DNA from: an uncultured Bacteroidaceae bacterium
Lineage (GTDB): Bacteria; Bacteroidota; Bacteroidia; Bacteroidales; Bacteroidaceae
Length of the DNA: 64,000 nucleotides
Direction: 5' to 3'
NCBI GenBank assembly: GCA_905235575.1
Contig: CAJOLZ010000021.1
Coordinates: 1 to 64,000 of the forward strand
Shown here: in pieces, positions 8,172-16,711 of the stretch
Numbering within the stretch: the stretch's first letter is position 1
Layout of the letters: every line of letters begins with the position of its first letter
Notes under the pieces: model-generated
The model's database searches: none
Told to the model about the DNA's origin: nothing
Seen by the model: the letters and a program-made list of their open reading frames with translations, nothing else
Position numbers and translations under genes: made by a program

Positions 8172-9797
8172 ATGTTGAGAAAAATTGTCTTCTTCTATCT
8201 TCTTTTGCCTGCTCTTTTTGTATCTGCAAAGAATAGGTCTGATAAAGAGATGCTTGCTATTGCCATAGAAGCCCTTTCTGATGTCTCATTGACAAGAAGC
8301 GGGAATGCAAGAGAGCCAGAACTGATAGAGAAATCCAAGTTATACAGTATCTATGGCTATCCAAAGGAAAGTTTTGTAGTTATCAGCAGTAACAATGACT
8401 ATATGCCTGTGCTGGCCATATCACACACTCCTTATAAAGGCAGTCAGATGCCAGACGGATTCAAATGGTGGCTGAATACAATCACGCAGAGCATGGAGAC
8501 TGGATATATGGGGAAAACACGTACTGGCATAACTCCTATAAACAATTTTGTAAAGACTACATGGGGACAGCTGGATCCATACAATGGATTGTGCCCAAAG
8601 GTCGGAACCTCGCGTCCGCCTGCAGGATGTGTGGCAACAGCTATGGCTCAGATTATGAACTACTATCAATATCCTGGTCAGGGAACAGGAAAAGGTTCAT
8701 ATACAGCTGGCGGGAAAAGTAAATCTGTTACAATTAAGAATGAATATCGATGGGATAGGATGCTGAACAGCTATACGCCACAGTCCGCAGCACTTAGCAA
8801 AGTGGCTGTCCAGTATCTGATGGCCGATGTAGGTGCAGCGGTTAATATGTCCTATGCGATGTCTGGAAGTGGTGCTATGAGCGAAGATGCCGCATTTGCA
8901 TTTTATCAGAACTTCAGTTACGATTCGTTGTCTGTCCGTTATTTACATCGTGTTATATATGACAGTCAGGAATGGATGGATATGGTATATAATGAGATGA
9001 ATAATCTTCGCCCGATATTATATGGCGCCTCTGACGAAAAGGCTGGAGGGCATGCCTTTGTTCTCAGTGGGTTGGATGCTGAGGGCAGAGTATATGTCAA
9101 CTGGGGCTGGGACGGAGATGCTGACGGCTTTTATGATATGGCAGACCTTTCGCCTGTCACTAATAACCATACATACAATTTCAGCGTAGGTCAGGACATG
9201 ATTCTGGGTATGGAGCCACACTTGTCAACTGGAGAATCTAATAACTTTACGTCACTCTGGTATTGTGAAACTCCCTATAATGTCTGGACATTAGGCGAAA
9301 ATTTAGTGGAATTTGCTATATTGAGCTACTATAATTTGCATGTTATCCCTTTCCGGGGCATTGTGGATCTGTATTTCGAGAACATTTCGGGTGGAGACAG
9401 TGACAATCTGATTCTATTCGAGACAGAGGAGGGTGAAGAATTTGATTATTGGTCAGGATTCTCCCGTTCTGATGGAAAATCGATGAGAGATACCATAGAC
9501 ATATCCGACCTTCAGGCCGGCACATACAAGGTATATATGAGAACCAAGGATGTTCGTGAAAAGGAGGCTCAGCCCATACGTTCCATTGGTGGTCCATGTT
9601 ACATAGAACTGACCAAGTTTGTGGATGGTACTATTGTTTCCTCGTCCGATACAATACCTGACCCGGATGGAATTATTAACGTACCAGCGTCTGCGGCGTT
9701 GCGCAACACTCCCATTTACGACCTCAGTGGACGTGTGGTTCAAGGAACGAGACGTAAGGACCTGTACATTATGAACGGCAAGAAAGTTGTGATGTGA
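8172..9797 (+). CDS. Secreted C10-family cysteine protease (streptopain-like), type IX tail
   Basis: Extracellular papain-fold protease of family C10 (SpeB, PrtT, Bfp). The signal peptide covers residues 1-19. An inhibitory propeptide region follows (about 25-125, SKLYSIYGYPKESFVVISSN being the typical Spi-like strand). The catalytic cysteine is C153 (PPAGCVATAMAQIMNYY) and the catalytic histidine H294 (KAGGHAFVLSGLD). W311 and W313 of VNWGWDGDADGFY form the oxyanion-side tryptophan motif. After the protease domain lies a beta-rich region. The C-terminus (PIYDLSGRVVQGTRRKDLYI ... NGKKVVM) matches the tail that directs cargo to type IX secretion in Prevotella. It is on the same strand as the susCD operon but separated by a terminator. 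Confidence 0.92.
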   Translation: MLRKIVFFYLLLPALFVSAKNRSDKEMLAIAIEALSDVSLTRSGNAREPELIEKSKLYSIYGYPKESFVVISSNNDYMPVLAISHTPYKGSQMPDGFKWWLNTITQSMETGYMGKTRTGITPINNFVKTTWGQLDPYNGLCPKVGTSRPPAGCVATAMAQIMNYYQYPGQGTGKGSYTAGGKSKSVTIKNEYRWDRMLNSYTPQSAALSKVAVQYLMADVGAAVNMSYAMSGSGAMSEDAAFAFYQNFSYDSLSVRYLHRVIYDSQEWMDMVYNEMNNLRPILYGASDEKAGGHAFVLSGLDAEGRVYVNWGWDGDADGFYDMADLSPVTNNHTYNFSVGQDMILGMEPHLSTGESNNFTSLWYCETPYNVWTLGENLVEFAILSYYNLHVIPFRGIVDLYFENISGGDSDNLILFETEEGEEFDYWSGFSRSDGKSMRDTIDISDLQAGTYKVYMRTKDVREKEAQPIRSIGGPCYIELTKFVDGTIVSSSDTIPDPDGIINVPASAALRNTPIYDLSGRVVQGTRRKDLYIMNGKKVVM

Positions 9798-9839
9798 TGG
9801 AAGGTGTTTGCCTCCCCAGATAAAATAAAATATGAAGTC

Positions 9840-9933
9840 TCAGTTTGAGACTTTCAGGAGATGTGGCCAAATATACTGATTTGAAGTCGGCCACGGCATC
9901 TATGTGCGCAACGGTCGCAAGGTGCTCCGCTGA
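9840..9933 (+). pseudogene. Remnant of a type IX secretion C-terminal tail
   Basis: Two frames carry pieces of the same tail motif. LSGDVAK is read from 9851. HGIYVRNGRKVLR ends at TGA 9931-9933 in another frame, in which a stop lies directly upstream at 9877-9879. Intact tails in this group read LSG-x-VA(K/S)...GIYVRNGRKV. This is therefore the frameshifted 3' stub of a lost secreted protein, right after the C10 protease gene, and possibly a decayed duplicate. Confidence 0.65.
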
Positions 9934-9963
9934 CCTTCGCCGAGATTCGGGTTATACAAAGAA

Positions 9964-9997
9964 AAGGCGTGCCACCCCATACGGGACGGTACGCCTT
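9964..9997. terminator. Terminator for the outer-membrane barrel gene
   Basis: AAGGCGTGCC and GGTACGCCTT form an imperfect 10-bp stem. T-rich runs on both strands suggest it works in both directions. It lies 31 bp beyond the stop of the minus-strand barrel gene. Confidence 0.75.
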
Positions 9998-10028
9998 GCT
10001 TTTTTCATACTTTTTCGTCTCGCTCTGC

Positions 10029-10562
10029 TTAGAAAGCCCAGTAGAGACCGAAGTCGATGGTGTTGTTATCTACGCCGAAGCCGAACTTGTTGTATGTGTC
10101 CTCGACAGTCTCGTAACCGAAGTAGCCCAGGTGAGAAACCAGGCAAACCTTGTCGGAGAGAGCCACCTTCACGCCGGGACGTACACCGATGTAGAAACCA
10201 TTCACGCTGTCGCCATGCTTCGGGTCGAGCAGCTCATAGGCGAAGCCGCCGTCCACGAAGAACGAGGCGATGCCAGCCTGTGCAAATGTGTAGCGGGCAT
10301 AGGGGTTGATGCTGAACTGGGTGTAGCTCTTTTCCTTAACACCGTTCTGGTTGTTGATTCTCGATATGCCCAGTGCGATAGCTGCGTCCCACTTCTCGTT
10401 GAAGCTGTAACCAACCTCGGGAGTGAACTTGAATGTGGTCTGGTTCTTGGCACCGTTTTCGAAGTCCGTTACGTCGAAGCCCAGGGCGCCGCCCATCCAT
10501 ACCTGTGCGTTAGCAGTCATTGCGCAAACAGCCACCATTGCAGTAAGAATAATCTTTTTCAT
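10029..10562 (-). CDS. Small outer-membrane beta-barrel protein (porin family)
   Basis: Signal peptide residues 1-19 (MKKIILTAMVAVCAMTANAQ), then alternating hydrophobic strands typical of an eight-stranded OmpX/OmpA-like barrel: VWMGGALGFDV, TTFKFTPEVGYSF, WDAAIALGI, SINPYARYTF, IASFFVDGGFAYEL, FYIGVRPGVKVAL and FGLYWAF. The last residue is an aromatic, as required for barrel insertion. At 177 residues it matches the family. No binding loop identifies a ligand. It is monocistronic: terminator downstream, and a 670-bp gap with repeat copy A upstream. Confidence 0.85.
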   Translation of the reverse strand: MKKIILTAMVAVCAMTANAQVWMGGALGFDVTDFENGAKNQTTFKFTPEVGYSFNEKWDAAIALGISRINNQNGVKEKSYTQFSINPYARYTFAQAGIASFFVDGGFAYELLDPKHGDSVNGFYIGVRPGVKVALSDKVCLVSHLGYFGYETVEDTYNKFGFGVDNNTIDFGLYWAF

Positions 10563-10840
10563 AATACATTTTTTTTAGTCTTGCCTTCATTCTATGAGGT
10601 CTCAGGCACTACCCCTTTCAATTTTTCGGCTGCGAAATTAGGCCTTTTTCGATAAACAGCCAAGAAAATTCGGGAAAAAGTGCCCTTTTAAAGCTCTTTT
10701 TGCCCTTTTTTTCCTCTTTCTCCCGATTTTTCCCGACCTCCGAAGGCATTTTTCGGCTGAGAAGGGGATGTGTAGCGCCGTGGAAAGCCTGCAATCCGTA
10801 ATCCTTACATTTCCCCTTTTCTATTTTGTTGAAGAAGCTG

Positions 10841-10916
10841 AAAACGTGTGTCGCAACGTGATTCGTTGGACGACGCACCGTGGTGCGACGGCTGTCGCAC
10901 CACGGTGCGTCGTCCT
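10841..10916. repeat. 22-bp palindromic array, copy A
   Basis: Units at 10849, 10871 and 10893, each 22 bp. The second has the core CGCACCGTGGTGCG and the third CGCACCACGGTGCG; the first is degenerate. GAAAACG precedes. It lies 315 bp beyond the valS stop. Confidence 0.85.
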
Positions 10917-11171
10917 CAAAAGCCTGTTGAGTAAGGAAAATCATGAGAGCGGGAACTTTGATGCAAAAAATCGCGTTGCTGATAATCAAGTACTTAGTTT
11001 CCTTTCGATGCGTGTCCCTCACCCGAGCGCATCCATTCTCATCGTTCCTCAGCCCGTTTGGGTCCACCCTTCGAACGGCGTGGATGGTCGGCTTCTGACG
11101 ATATCCTTACATCGGCATTCCGCGCCCGTCTCCGTTGGCCCAAGGCACTTCCTGTCTCTTGAATACATATA

Positions 11172-11208
11172 AAAAAAGCGTCCTCCCATATCGGGAAGAC
11201 GCTTTTTT
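11172..11208. terminator. valS terminator, bidirectional
   Basis: AAAAAAGCGTC pairs with GACGCTTTTTT around a loop containing TCCC/GGGA. It is A-rich before and T-rich after, so it would stop transcription on both strands. It starts 24 bp beyond the valS stop. Confidence 0.9.
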
Positions 11209-11231
11209 AGAATGTTCAAACGTTGTTTTTC

Positions 11232-13931
11232 CTACTTGCTGAGCGCAGCAACCGTCTCTCGGAGCGCTGCAATTTTGCTCTCGGCATCGGAAAGTTTCTT
11301 GCGCTCGAGTTCCACCACTTGCGCCGGTGCGTTCTGGACGAAGCGCTCGTTCTGCAGTTTTTTCTGTATTCCGGCCATGAAGCCCTGGAGGCGCTGTATC
11401 TCGGCTTCGGCTTTCTTCACCTCGGCTTCGGCATCGATGAGGTTACCCAACGGTACGGCATATTCGTTGGTGCCGATGAGGAAGCTGGCACTGTCCTTGG
11501 ATTTCTCTGTTACGACGTTGACAGCAGAGAGGTTGGCCATCTTTATGAGTGCTTCCACACCACTTTGTGGCAGCGGACGCAGGTCTGCAGCATCCACGAC
11601 CTCGAGTATTAGTTTCTCCTTGGGCGCGATGTTCTTCTGACTGCGGATGGCGCGCACGCTGGTGACAATCTCCTTCAGGTCATCCACTGCGGCACAGAGC
11701 TGGCGGTCGTATTCGGTGGCAGCGGCGATATGCAGTTCGGAGCGCATGATGCTCTCGCCCGGTTGACGTTCATAGAGAGCCTGCCAGAGTTCCTCGGTAA
11801 TGAAGGGCATGAAGGGGTGCAGCATCTTCTGCAGAACCTCGAAGAACTGGAGCGTGGCGTCGTAGGTTGCGCGGTCCACAGGCTGTGGCTTGCCGTCGAC
11901 GTAGGCGGGCTTGACCATCTCGAGATACCAGCTGGAGAACTCGTCCCAGAAGAGCTTGTAGACGGTCATGAGGGCTTCGGAGAGACGATACTTGGTGAAG
12001 TCGTCGGCCAGTTCCTCTGCGGTCAGACGCAGCTTGGCGGCAAACCAGTTGGTAGCCAGTTTGGCGGCCTCCGGCTGTTCGCTGTCGGCTACTTCCCATC
12101 CCTTCACGAGGCGGAAGGCGTTCCAAATCTTGTTGTTGAAGTTGCGACCTTGCTCACAGAGGCTTTCGTCGAAGAGAATGTCGTTGCCGGCAGGGGCTGA
12201 GAGCATCATGCCCATGCGTACTCCGTCGGCTCCGAAACGCTCGATGAGGTCGAGAGGGTCGGGGCTGTTGCCGAGCGACTTGGACATCTTGCGGCCCAGC
12301 TTGTCGCGCACGATACCGGTGAAGTAAACGTTCTTGAAAGGATACTTGCCCATGTACTCCTCGCCAGACATAATCATGCGTGCCACCCAGAAGAAGATGA
12401 TGTCGGGGCCGGTCACGAGGTCGGCGGTGGGGTAGTAGTATTGTATTTCGGAGTTGCCGGGGTTGTTGATGCCATCGAAAAGACTGATGGGCCAGAGCCA
12501 CGAAGAGAACCAGGTGTCCAGCGCGTCCTCGTCCTGTCGGAGGTCTTCGAGACGGAGCGAGGGGTCCTTTTCACGTGCCATCTTGAGTGCCTCCTCGGCA
12601 GTCTCGGCTACCACGAATCCACCTGTGGGCAGATAATAGGCCGGAATGCGATGTCCCCACCAGAGCTGGCGGCTGATGCACCAGTCCTTGATATTCTCGA
12701 GCCAGTGGCGGTAGGTGTTCTTGTATTTCGTTGGATAGAACTGAATCTCATCGCTCATGACTGGAGCGAGGGCAATCTCAGCAAGGTGTTCCATCTTGAG
12801 GAACCACTGCATGGAGAGGCGCGGCTCGATGGGCACACCGGTGCGCTCGCTGCATCCGATCTTATTGTCGTAGTCCTCAACCTTCTCCATCAGTCCGGCC
12901 TCCTGCATGTCGATGGCTATCTGGCGTCGGCATTCGAATCGTTCCATGCCGATGTAAAGTCCGGCTGCCTCTGAGAGTGTGCCGTCGGGGTTGAAGACGT
13001 CGATGGCTTCCAGTCCGTACTTCTCGCCCAGCATGTAGTCGTTCACGTCGTGGGCAGGTGTCACCTTCAGACATCCTGTACCGAACTCAATCTCGACGTA
13101 GTCGTCCTCGATGATAGGCACCACGCGGTTCTTGAGCGGCACTATCACCTTCTGACCTTTGAGCCACTGGTTCTTGGGGTCGGCAGGATTGATGCAGACA
13201 GCCACGTCGCCCATGATGGTCTCGGGACGTGTGGTGGCCACGACGGCGTAGTATCCGCGCTCGTCATGATGTATGACGTTGCCATCGGCCTCAGATGTAA
13301 TCTGCGGTTCGGTGGCCAGATAATACTTCATGTAGTAGAGCTTGGTGTGCTCCTCCTTGTATATCACCTCCTCGTCGGAGAGTGCCGTAAGTGCCTTGGG
13401 GTCCCAGTTGACCATGCGGACACCACGATAGATGAGGCCTTTGCGATAGAGGTCACAGAAGACTTTGATGACACTCTTGCTGCGGGTCTCGTCCATGGTG
13501 AAAGCCGTGCGGTCCCAGTCGCATGAGCATCCGAGCTTGCGCAGTTGCTTCAGAATGATGCCTCCGTGTTCCTCGGTCCAACTCCAAGCGTGCTTGAGGA
13601 ACTCCTCGCGGGTGAGGTCGGTCTTCTTGATTCCCTGTTCGGCCAGACGGTTCACCACTTTGGCTTCGGTGGCAATCGATGCGTGGTCGGTGCCCGGCAC
13701 CCAGCAGGCATTCTTGCCTTCCATGCGAGCGTGACGCACCAGAATGTCTTGGATGGTCTCGTTCAGCACGTGGCCCATGTGGAGTACGCCGGTGACGTTT
13801 GGGGGCGGAATGACGATGGTGTAAGGTTCGCGCCCGTCGGGCTTACTGCTGAAGAGTTTCTGGTCCAACCAGTATTGGTACCATTTCGCCTCCACGTCCG
13901 TGGGATTGTACTTCGTGGCTAATTCTGACAT
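11232..13931 (-). CDS. valS: Valine--tRNA ligase
   Basis: Class I aminoacyl-tRNA synthetase that charges tRNA-Val and edits misactivated threonine. The HIGH-type motif is [13 protein letters not shown] (residues about 42-54), and the KMSKS motif is [11 protein letters not shown] (about 545-553). The CP1 editing domain lies between, with [12 protein letters not shown] near 230. The anticodon-binding domain follows, and the last 70 residues form the coiled-coil arm ([20 protein letters not shown]). The length of 899 residues is normal. The start [18 protein letters not shown] fits the family. Its promoter lies within the terminator hairpin of the upstream SIMPL gene (see 13994-14054). Confidence 0.97.
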   Translation of the reverse strand: MSELATKYNPTDVEAKWYQYWLDQKLFSSKPDGREPYTIVIPPPNVTGVLHMGHVLNETIQDILVRHARMEGKNACWVPGTDHASIATEAKVVNRLAEQGIKKTDLTREEFLKHAWSWTEEHGGIILKQLRKLGCSCDWDRTAFTMDETRSKSVIKVFCDLYRKGLIYRGVRMVNWDPKALTALSDEEVIYKEEHTKLYYMKYYLATEPQITSEADGNVIHHDERGYYAVVATTRPETIMGDVAVCINPADPKNQWLKGQKVIVPLKNRVVPIIEDDYVEIEFGTGCLKVTPAHDVNDYMLGEKYGLEAIDVFNPDGTLSEAAGLYIGMERFECRRQIAIDMQEAGLMEKVEDYDNKIGCSERTGVPIEPRLSMQWFLKMEHLAEIALAPVMSDEIQFYPTKYKNTYRHWLENIKDWCISRQLWWGHRIPAYYLPTGGFVVAETAEEALKMAREKDPSLRLEDLRQDEDALDTWFSSWLWPISLFDGINNPGNSEIQYYYPTADLVTGPDIIFFWVARMIMSGEEYMGKYPFKNVYFTGIVRDKLGRKMSKSLGNSPDPLDLIERFGADGVRMGMMLSAPAGNDILFDESLCEQGRNFNNKIWNAFRLVKGWEVADSEQPEAAKLATNWFAAKLRLTAEELADDFTKYRLSEALMTVYKLFWDEFSSWYLEMVKPAYVDGKPQPVDRATYDATLQFFEVLQKMLHPFMPFITEELWQALYERQPGESIMRSELHIAAATEYDRQLCAAVDDLKEIVTSVRAIRSQKNIAPKEKLILEVVDAADLRPLPQSGVEALIKMANLSAVNVVTEKSKDSASFLIGTNEYAVPLGNLIDAEAEVKKAEAEIQRLQGFMAGIQKKLQNERFVQNAPAQVVELERKKLSDAESKIAALRETVAALSK

Positions 13932-13993
13932 GATTCGGTATGTTGTTTATTGTTATGCGAATAAAGTGCGGCTTCGTTTGCCGAAACTGAATG

Positions 13994-14024
13994 CAAAGGT
14001 ACGAATAAACGCAGAAAGGGCAAA
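13994..14024 (-). promoter_or_regulatory. valS: valS promoter
   Basis: On the minus strand: TTTG (14021-14024), 19 bp, TACCTTTG (13994-14001). The -33 box lies inside the left arm of the hairpin at 14014-14054. Leader is about 55-60 nt. Confidence 0.75.
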
Positions 14025-14054
14025 GCGAAATGCGAAATTTCGCTTTGCCCTTTC
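14014..14054. terminator. 18-bp perfect hairpin between SIMPL gene and valS
   Basis: GAAAGGGCAAAGCGAAAT (14014-14031) and its exact complement (14037-14054) around a 5-nt loop. It is placed as the terminator of the SIMPL gene and overlaps the valS -33 box. It has no strong U-tract on the minus strand. Confidence 0.7.
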
Positions 14055-14095
14055 GGTCATATTGAGCCAAGAGGCGTTCTGTGGGGGCTGCAGGT

Positions 14096-14797
14096 CTACT
14101 TCAGCGAGTATTCCACGGTGTTCACCACGCGGATTCGCTTTATGTAGGGTGTGTAGGCATCGCGGCTTTCGATGGAGAACTGTCCCTGCGATGCACTCTT
14201 TATTTTCCCGAGCTTGCTGTTGCTGTCCTGTGCAAACTTCTCGGCCGTGAGGCGTGCGTTCTTGGTGGCTATCTCTACCATCTCGGGCTTGATGTCGTTC
14301 AGTCCGGTGAAGGAATACTCAATGCTGTTCTCGCCATACTCTTCACTGACGATGGGCACACCCTGTCGCATGAGTTCTGTCTGGCGGTTCATGAGTTCGC
14401 GCACCTTCTCCACGTTTGTCGAGGTTACGGTGATGACGCTGGTGGCCTTGTAACGGAAGTTCATGATTTCGTTGCCATAGTTGTCGGCCTGACGGTCACG
14501 GATGGTGGGTGGATTCACACTGATTTCATCCTTTGTGATGCCTGCAGAAGTCAGAAAATCGAGAATCTTCTGGTTCTTCACCTCGAGTGTTTCATACATT
14601 GACACGGGGTCGCTACCCATTTCTTTGTAAACGAGAGGCCATGTGACTTTGTCGGCTGCCACTTCGCGTTCGCAAAGTCCTTTTACTACCACCTTGCGGT
14701 TGCCATCCGAAAAACTCTTGATGCCCGAGCGAATGGATTCGCCCATAATAACCATTCCCAATGCAAGAATGCATGCCATTTTTGTCTGTGGTGCCAT
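14096..14797 (-). CDS. SIMPL-domain (DUF541) protein
   Basis: Envelope protein with one SIMPL/DUF541 domain. An N-terminal hydrophobic segment (residues about 7-20, MACILALGMVIMGE) probably anchors or exports it. The domain covers about 35-232: KVVVKGLCEREVAADKVTWP, then the ITVTSTNVEKVRELMNRQTE strand-helix and the ARLTAEKFAQDSNSKLGKIK helix before the final strands. The biochemical role of this family is not established; some members affect outer-membrane integrity or oxidative stress. It has its own promoter, divergent from mazG. Confidence 0.85.
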   Translation of the reverse strand: MAPQTKMACILALGMVIMGESIRSGIKSFSDGNRKVVVKGLCEREVAADKVTWPLVYKEMGSDPVSMYETLEVKNQKILDFLTSAGITKDEISVNPPTIRDRQADNYGNEIMNFRYKATSVITVTSTNVEKVRELMNRQTELMRQGVPIVSEEYGENSIEYSFTGLNDIKPEMVEIATKNARLTAEKFAQDSNSKLGKIKSASQGQFSIESRDAYTPYIKRIRVVNTVEYSLK

Positions 14798-14836
14798 AAT
14801 AGTAGTTGCTTAATTTGTTGATTTGTGTATTTGGCG

Positions 14837-14867
14837 CAAAATTACGTAAAATAGATAGAATGGCAAA
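14837..14867 (-). promoter_or_regulatory. Promoter of the SIMPL gene
   Basis: Minus strand: TTTG (14864-14867), 19 bp, TAATTTTG (14837-14844). An exact consensus match. Confidence 0.8.
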
Positions 14868-14893
14868 GTGTTCTGTAAAAAATATCTCGGCTC

Positions 14894-14925
14894 TTTGCGA
14901 AAGAGAAAGGAATTGTGTAATTTTG
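14894..14925 (+). promoter_or_regulatory. mazG: mazG promoter
   Basis: TTTG (14894-14897), 20 bp, TAATTTTG (14918-14925). Exact consensus. The leader is about 24 nt. It is divergent from the SIMPL promoter, with about 26 bp between the two -33 boxes. Confidence 0.85.
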
Positions 14926-14953
14926 TGCCCTCAAAAAGCAAGAAATCAGAATC

Positions 14954-15748
14954 ATGCATACAAGAGAAGAAAAGATGAAAGCCTTTGGCCGTCTGCTCGA
15001 TGTGATGGACGACCTGCGCGAGAAATGTCCCTGGGATGCCAAGCAGACCAACGAGAGTCTGCGACCGAATACCATCGAGGAAACCTACGAACTGTGCGAC
15101 GCACTGCTCAAGAACGACGTTCCGAATATCCAGAAAGAGTTGGGTGACGTGCTGCTTCACGTGGTTTTCTATGCAAAGATAGGCAGCGAGAAGGGACAGT
15201 TTGATATTGCCGACGTATGCAATACGCTCTGCGACAAGTTGATTTTCCGTCATCCGCATGTCTATGGCGATGCCGTGGCAAAGACGGCCGGCGATGTGAT
15301 TAAGTCGTGGGAGCAGATTAAGCTGAAAGAGAAGGATGGCAACAAGACAGTCCTCTCTGGTGTGCCTGAGTCGCTGCCGTCGCTCATCAAGGCCTATCGC
15401 ATTCAGGACAAGGCTCGCAATGTGGGCTTCGATTGGGAAAAACGCGAGGAGGTCTGGGACAAGGTGCGGGAAGAACTGGACGAGTTGGAGGCTGAGTTGG
15501 AACGTGAGAACAACCACGAGCGGCAGACTGAAGAGTTTGGCGATTTCATTTTCAGCATCATCAACGCCGGCCGCTTTTATCATCTGAACCCCGACAATGC
15601 GTTGGAGATGACGAATCAGAAGTTCATCCGTCGTTTCAACTATGTAGAGCAGAAGGCGCACGAGATGAACGTCGCACTGCAAGATATGACGCTCTCTCAG
15701 ATGGATGCACTTTGGAACGAGGCTAAGCAGCTTGAACGCGAGGGATAA
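14954..15748 (+). CDS. mazG: Nucleoside triphosphate pyrophosphohydrolase MazG
   Basis: Hydrolyses (d)NTPs to NMP and PPi, cleaning the nucleotide pool. The full-length form has two MazG all-helical domains. In the first, the metal-binding acidic residues are EE42-43 and E46 (NTIEETYELCDALL) and E62 and D65 (KELGDVLLHVVFYAKIG). CPWDAKQT at 25-32 is the family signature. The second domain (about 150-264) has EELDELEAE and EEFGDFIFSIINAGRF. At 264 residues it matches E. coli MazG. It is monocistronic with a strong promoter. Confidence 0.95.
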   Translation: MHTREEKMKAFGRLLDVMDDLREKCPWDAKQTNESLRPNTIEETYELCDALLKNDVPNIQKELGDVLLHVVFYAKIGSEKGQFDIADVCNTLCDKLIFRHPHVYGDAVAKTAGDVIKSWEQIKLKEKDGNKTVLSGVPESLPSLIKAYRIQDKARNVGFDWEKREEVWDKVREELDELEAELERENNHERQTEEFGDFIFSIINAGRFYHLNPDNALEMTNQKFIRRFNYVEQKAHEMNVALQDMTLSQMDALWNEAKQLEREG

Positions 15749-15766
15749 TCCCTAATGCCGAAGGAC

Positions 15767-15806
15767 ATAAAAAAACGGAGAAACCGTACTCACTACGCCT
15801 TCTCCG
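15767..15806 (-). terminator. Terminator of the sigma-factor operon
   Basis: CGGAGAA (15776-15782) pairs with TTCTCCG (15800-15806). On the minus strand the stem is followed by a run of seven T's (15769-15775). It is 29 bp beyond the last gene of the operon. Confidence 0.8.
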
Positions 15807-15834
15807 AGAAAAACAACAAAATATAAAAACACTA

Positions 15835-16353
15835 CTATTTGCGCTTTCTTTCCTGGTTAAATCTGCTTAGCATTACCCTGTGAAAATCGTCTTCGGCAAT
15901 CATGGCTGCAAAGACTTTTTTCGGGGATATCTCTCGGCAGAACTTTCTGTAATATTCGCTTTCCACCTCTGCCATTTCTGCGTTCAGCTTCTTGATTCTC
16001 ATCAGTGTCTTGGCATACTCCTCGTCGCTGATGTTGTCTTTCATCTCGGCATTTCTGGGCGGACGGTGGAATGGGCCGGGGCCCAGATGTCTCATCTTGT
16101 CTTTCTTCAGGTCTGAAATTTCTTTCTGCAACTGGCGTTGCTTTTCTTTCATTTCATAGAAGAGAGGGAAGAATTTCTGGCTTTCTTCGGTGGTCAGATG
16201 TGCGCTTCTCGTGATGTGCGCTTCCAGATGTGCCTTGAACTCCTCTGGGTTGAATCTGTCGCGCTCGTTGCTGCGCTGCGGCTGTGCCATTGCCACGAGG
16301 GTGCAGGCCAGCGCAATCAGGATTGTATGTATTCTCTTTCCTGTCATCTTCAT
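15835..16353 (-). CDS. Spy/CpxP-like periplasmic protein
   Basis: Signal peptide residues 1-23 (ending VAMAQ), then a highly charged, all-helical protein: LTTEESQKFFPLFYEMKEKQ, the KEISDLKKDK helix, a proline-rich break (GPGPFHRPPRN), and SDEEYAKTLMRIKKLNAEMA. This resembles the Spy/CpxP LTXXQ group of envelope-stress sensors and chaperones, though the LTxxQ motif itself is not exact. Its start overlaps the stop of the anti-sigma-like gene by 4 bp, so translation is probably coupled. It may report envelope state to, or be a target of, the sigma factor. Function is inferred. Confidence 0.7.
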   Translation of the reverse strand: MKMTGKRIHTILIALACTLVAMAQPQRSNERDRFNPEEFKAHLEAHITRSAHLTTEESQKFFPLFYEMKEKQRQLQKEISDLKKDKMRHLGPGPFHRPPRNAEMKDNISDEEYAKTLMRIKKLNAEMAEVESEYYRKFCREISPKKVFAAMIAEDDFHRVMLSRFNQERKRK

Positions 16354-16664
16354 TTTGCTTCAGAGATGTAGTAAACGATGTCCAGATTGTTGATCATCGA
16401 GTAGTCCAGCGCATCTTCGGTATAGATCATATCGTCTGCCATGAGCGCGTCGCTTTGGTTGCGGAGCGACATCATGCCTGCGGTAGAGATTACACCGGCC
16501 ACGGCTGCTGCTGCGGCCCATTTCCATATTGTGCGGTTTCTGCGGCGTTGCCGTATGCGGTCCATGACCTGCAGAGGTAGAGCCTCGAAATAGCCCTCTG
16601 GCGTGCTGAAGGGGTTCTTCTTTCCGCACCGTTCCATTATGATTTTCTCCTCGTCCATTGTCAT
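16350..16664 (-). CDS. Putative anti-sigma factor, single membrane span
   Basis: A 104-residue protein with a charged N-terminal half, a positive patch (RIRQRRRNRTIWKW), and one membrane helix (about 48-66, AAAAAVAGVISTAGMMSL). The short acidic C-terminus faces the periplasm. FSTPEGYFEALPLQVMDRIR is a motif commonly seen in small Bacteroidota proteins encoded next to ECF sigma genes. An ATG two codons downstream (16658) is an equally good start. It lies 47 bp after the sigma-factor gene and overlaps the Spy-like gene. Its role is inferred from topology and position. Confidence 0.7.
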   Translation of the reverse strand: MTMDEEKIIMERCGKKNPFSTPEGYFEALPLQVMDRIRQRRRNRTIWKWAAAAAVAGVISTAGMMSLRNQSDALMADDMIYTEDALDYSMINNLDIVYYISEAK

Positions 16665-16711
16665 TTCTTGCTTTTCGTTCTATTGTGTAGATTTGTATTT
16701 GGTTAAATGGT

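Larger units (their letters stand above)
10563..11231. other. 669-bp intergenic region
   Basis: Between the start of the barrel gene and the 3' end of valS. It holds repeat copy A (10841-10916) and the valS terminator (11172-11208). A weak minus-strand promoter-like pair sits near 10633-10664 (CTTG, 20 bp, TAATTTCG). Nothing else gene-like is visible, although an open frame of 134 codons crosses the repeat. Confidence 0.5.
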
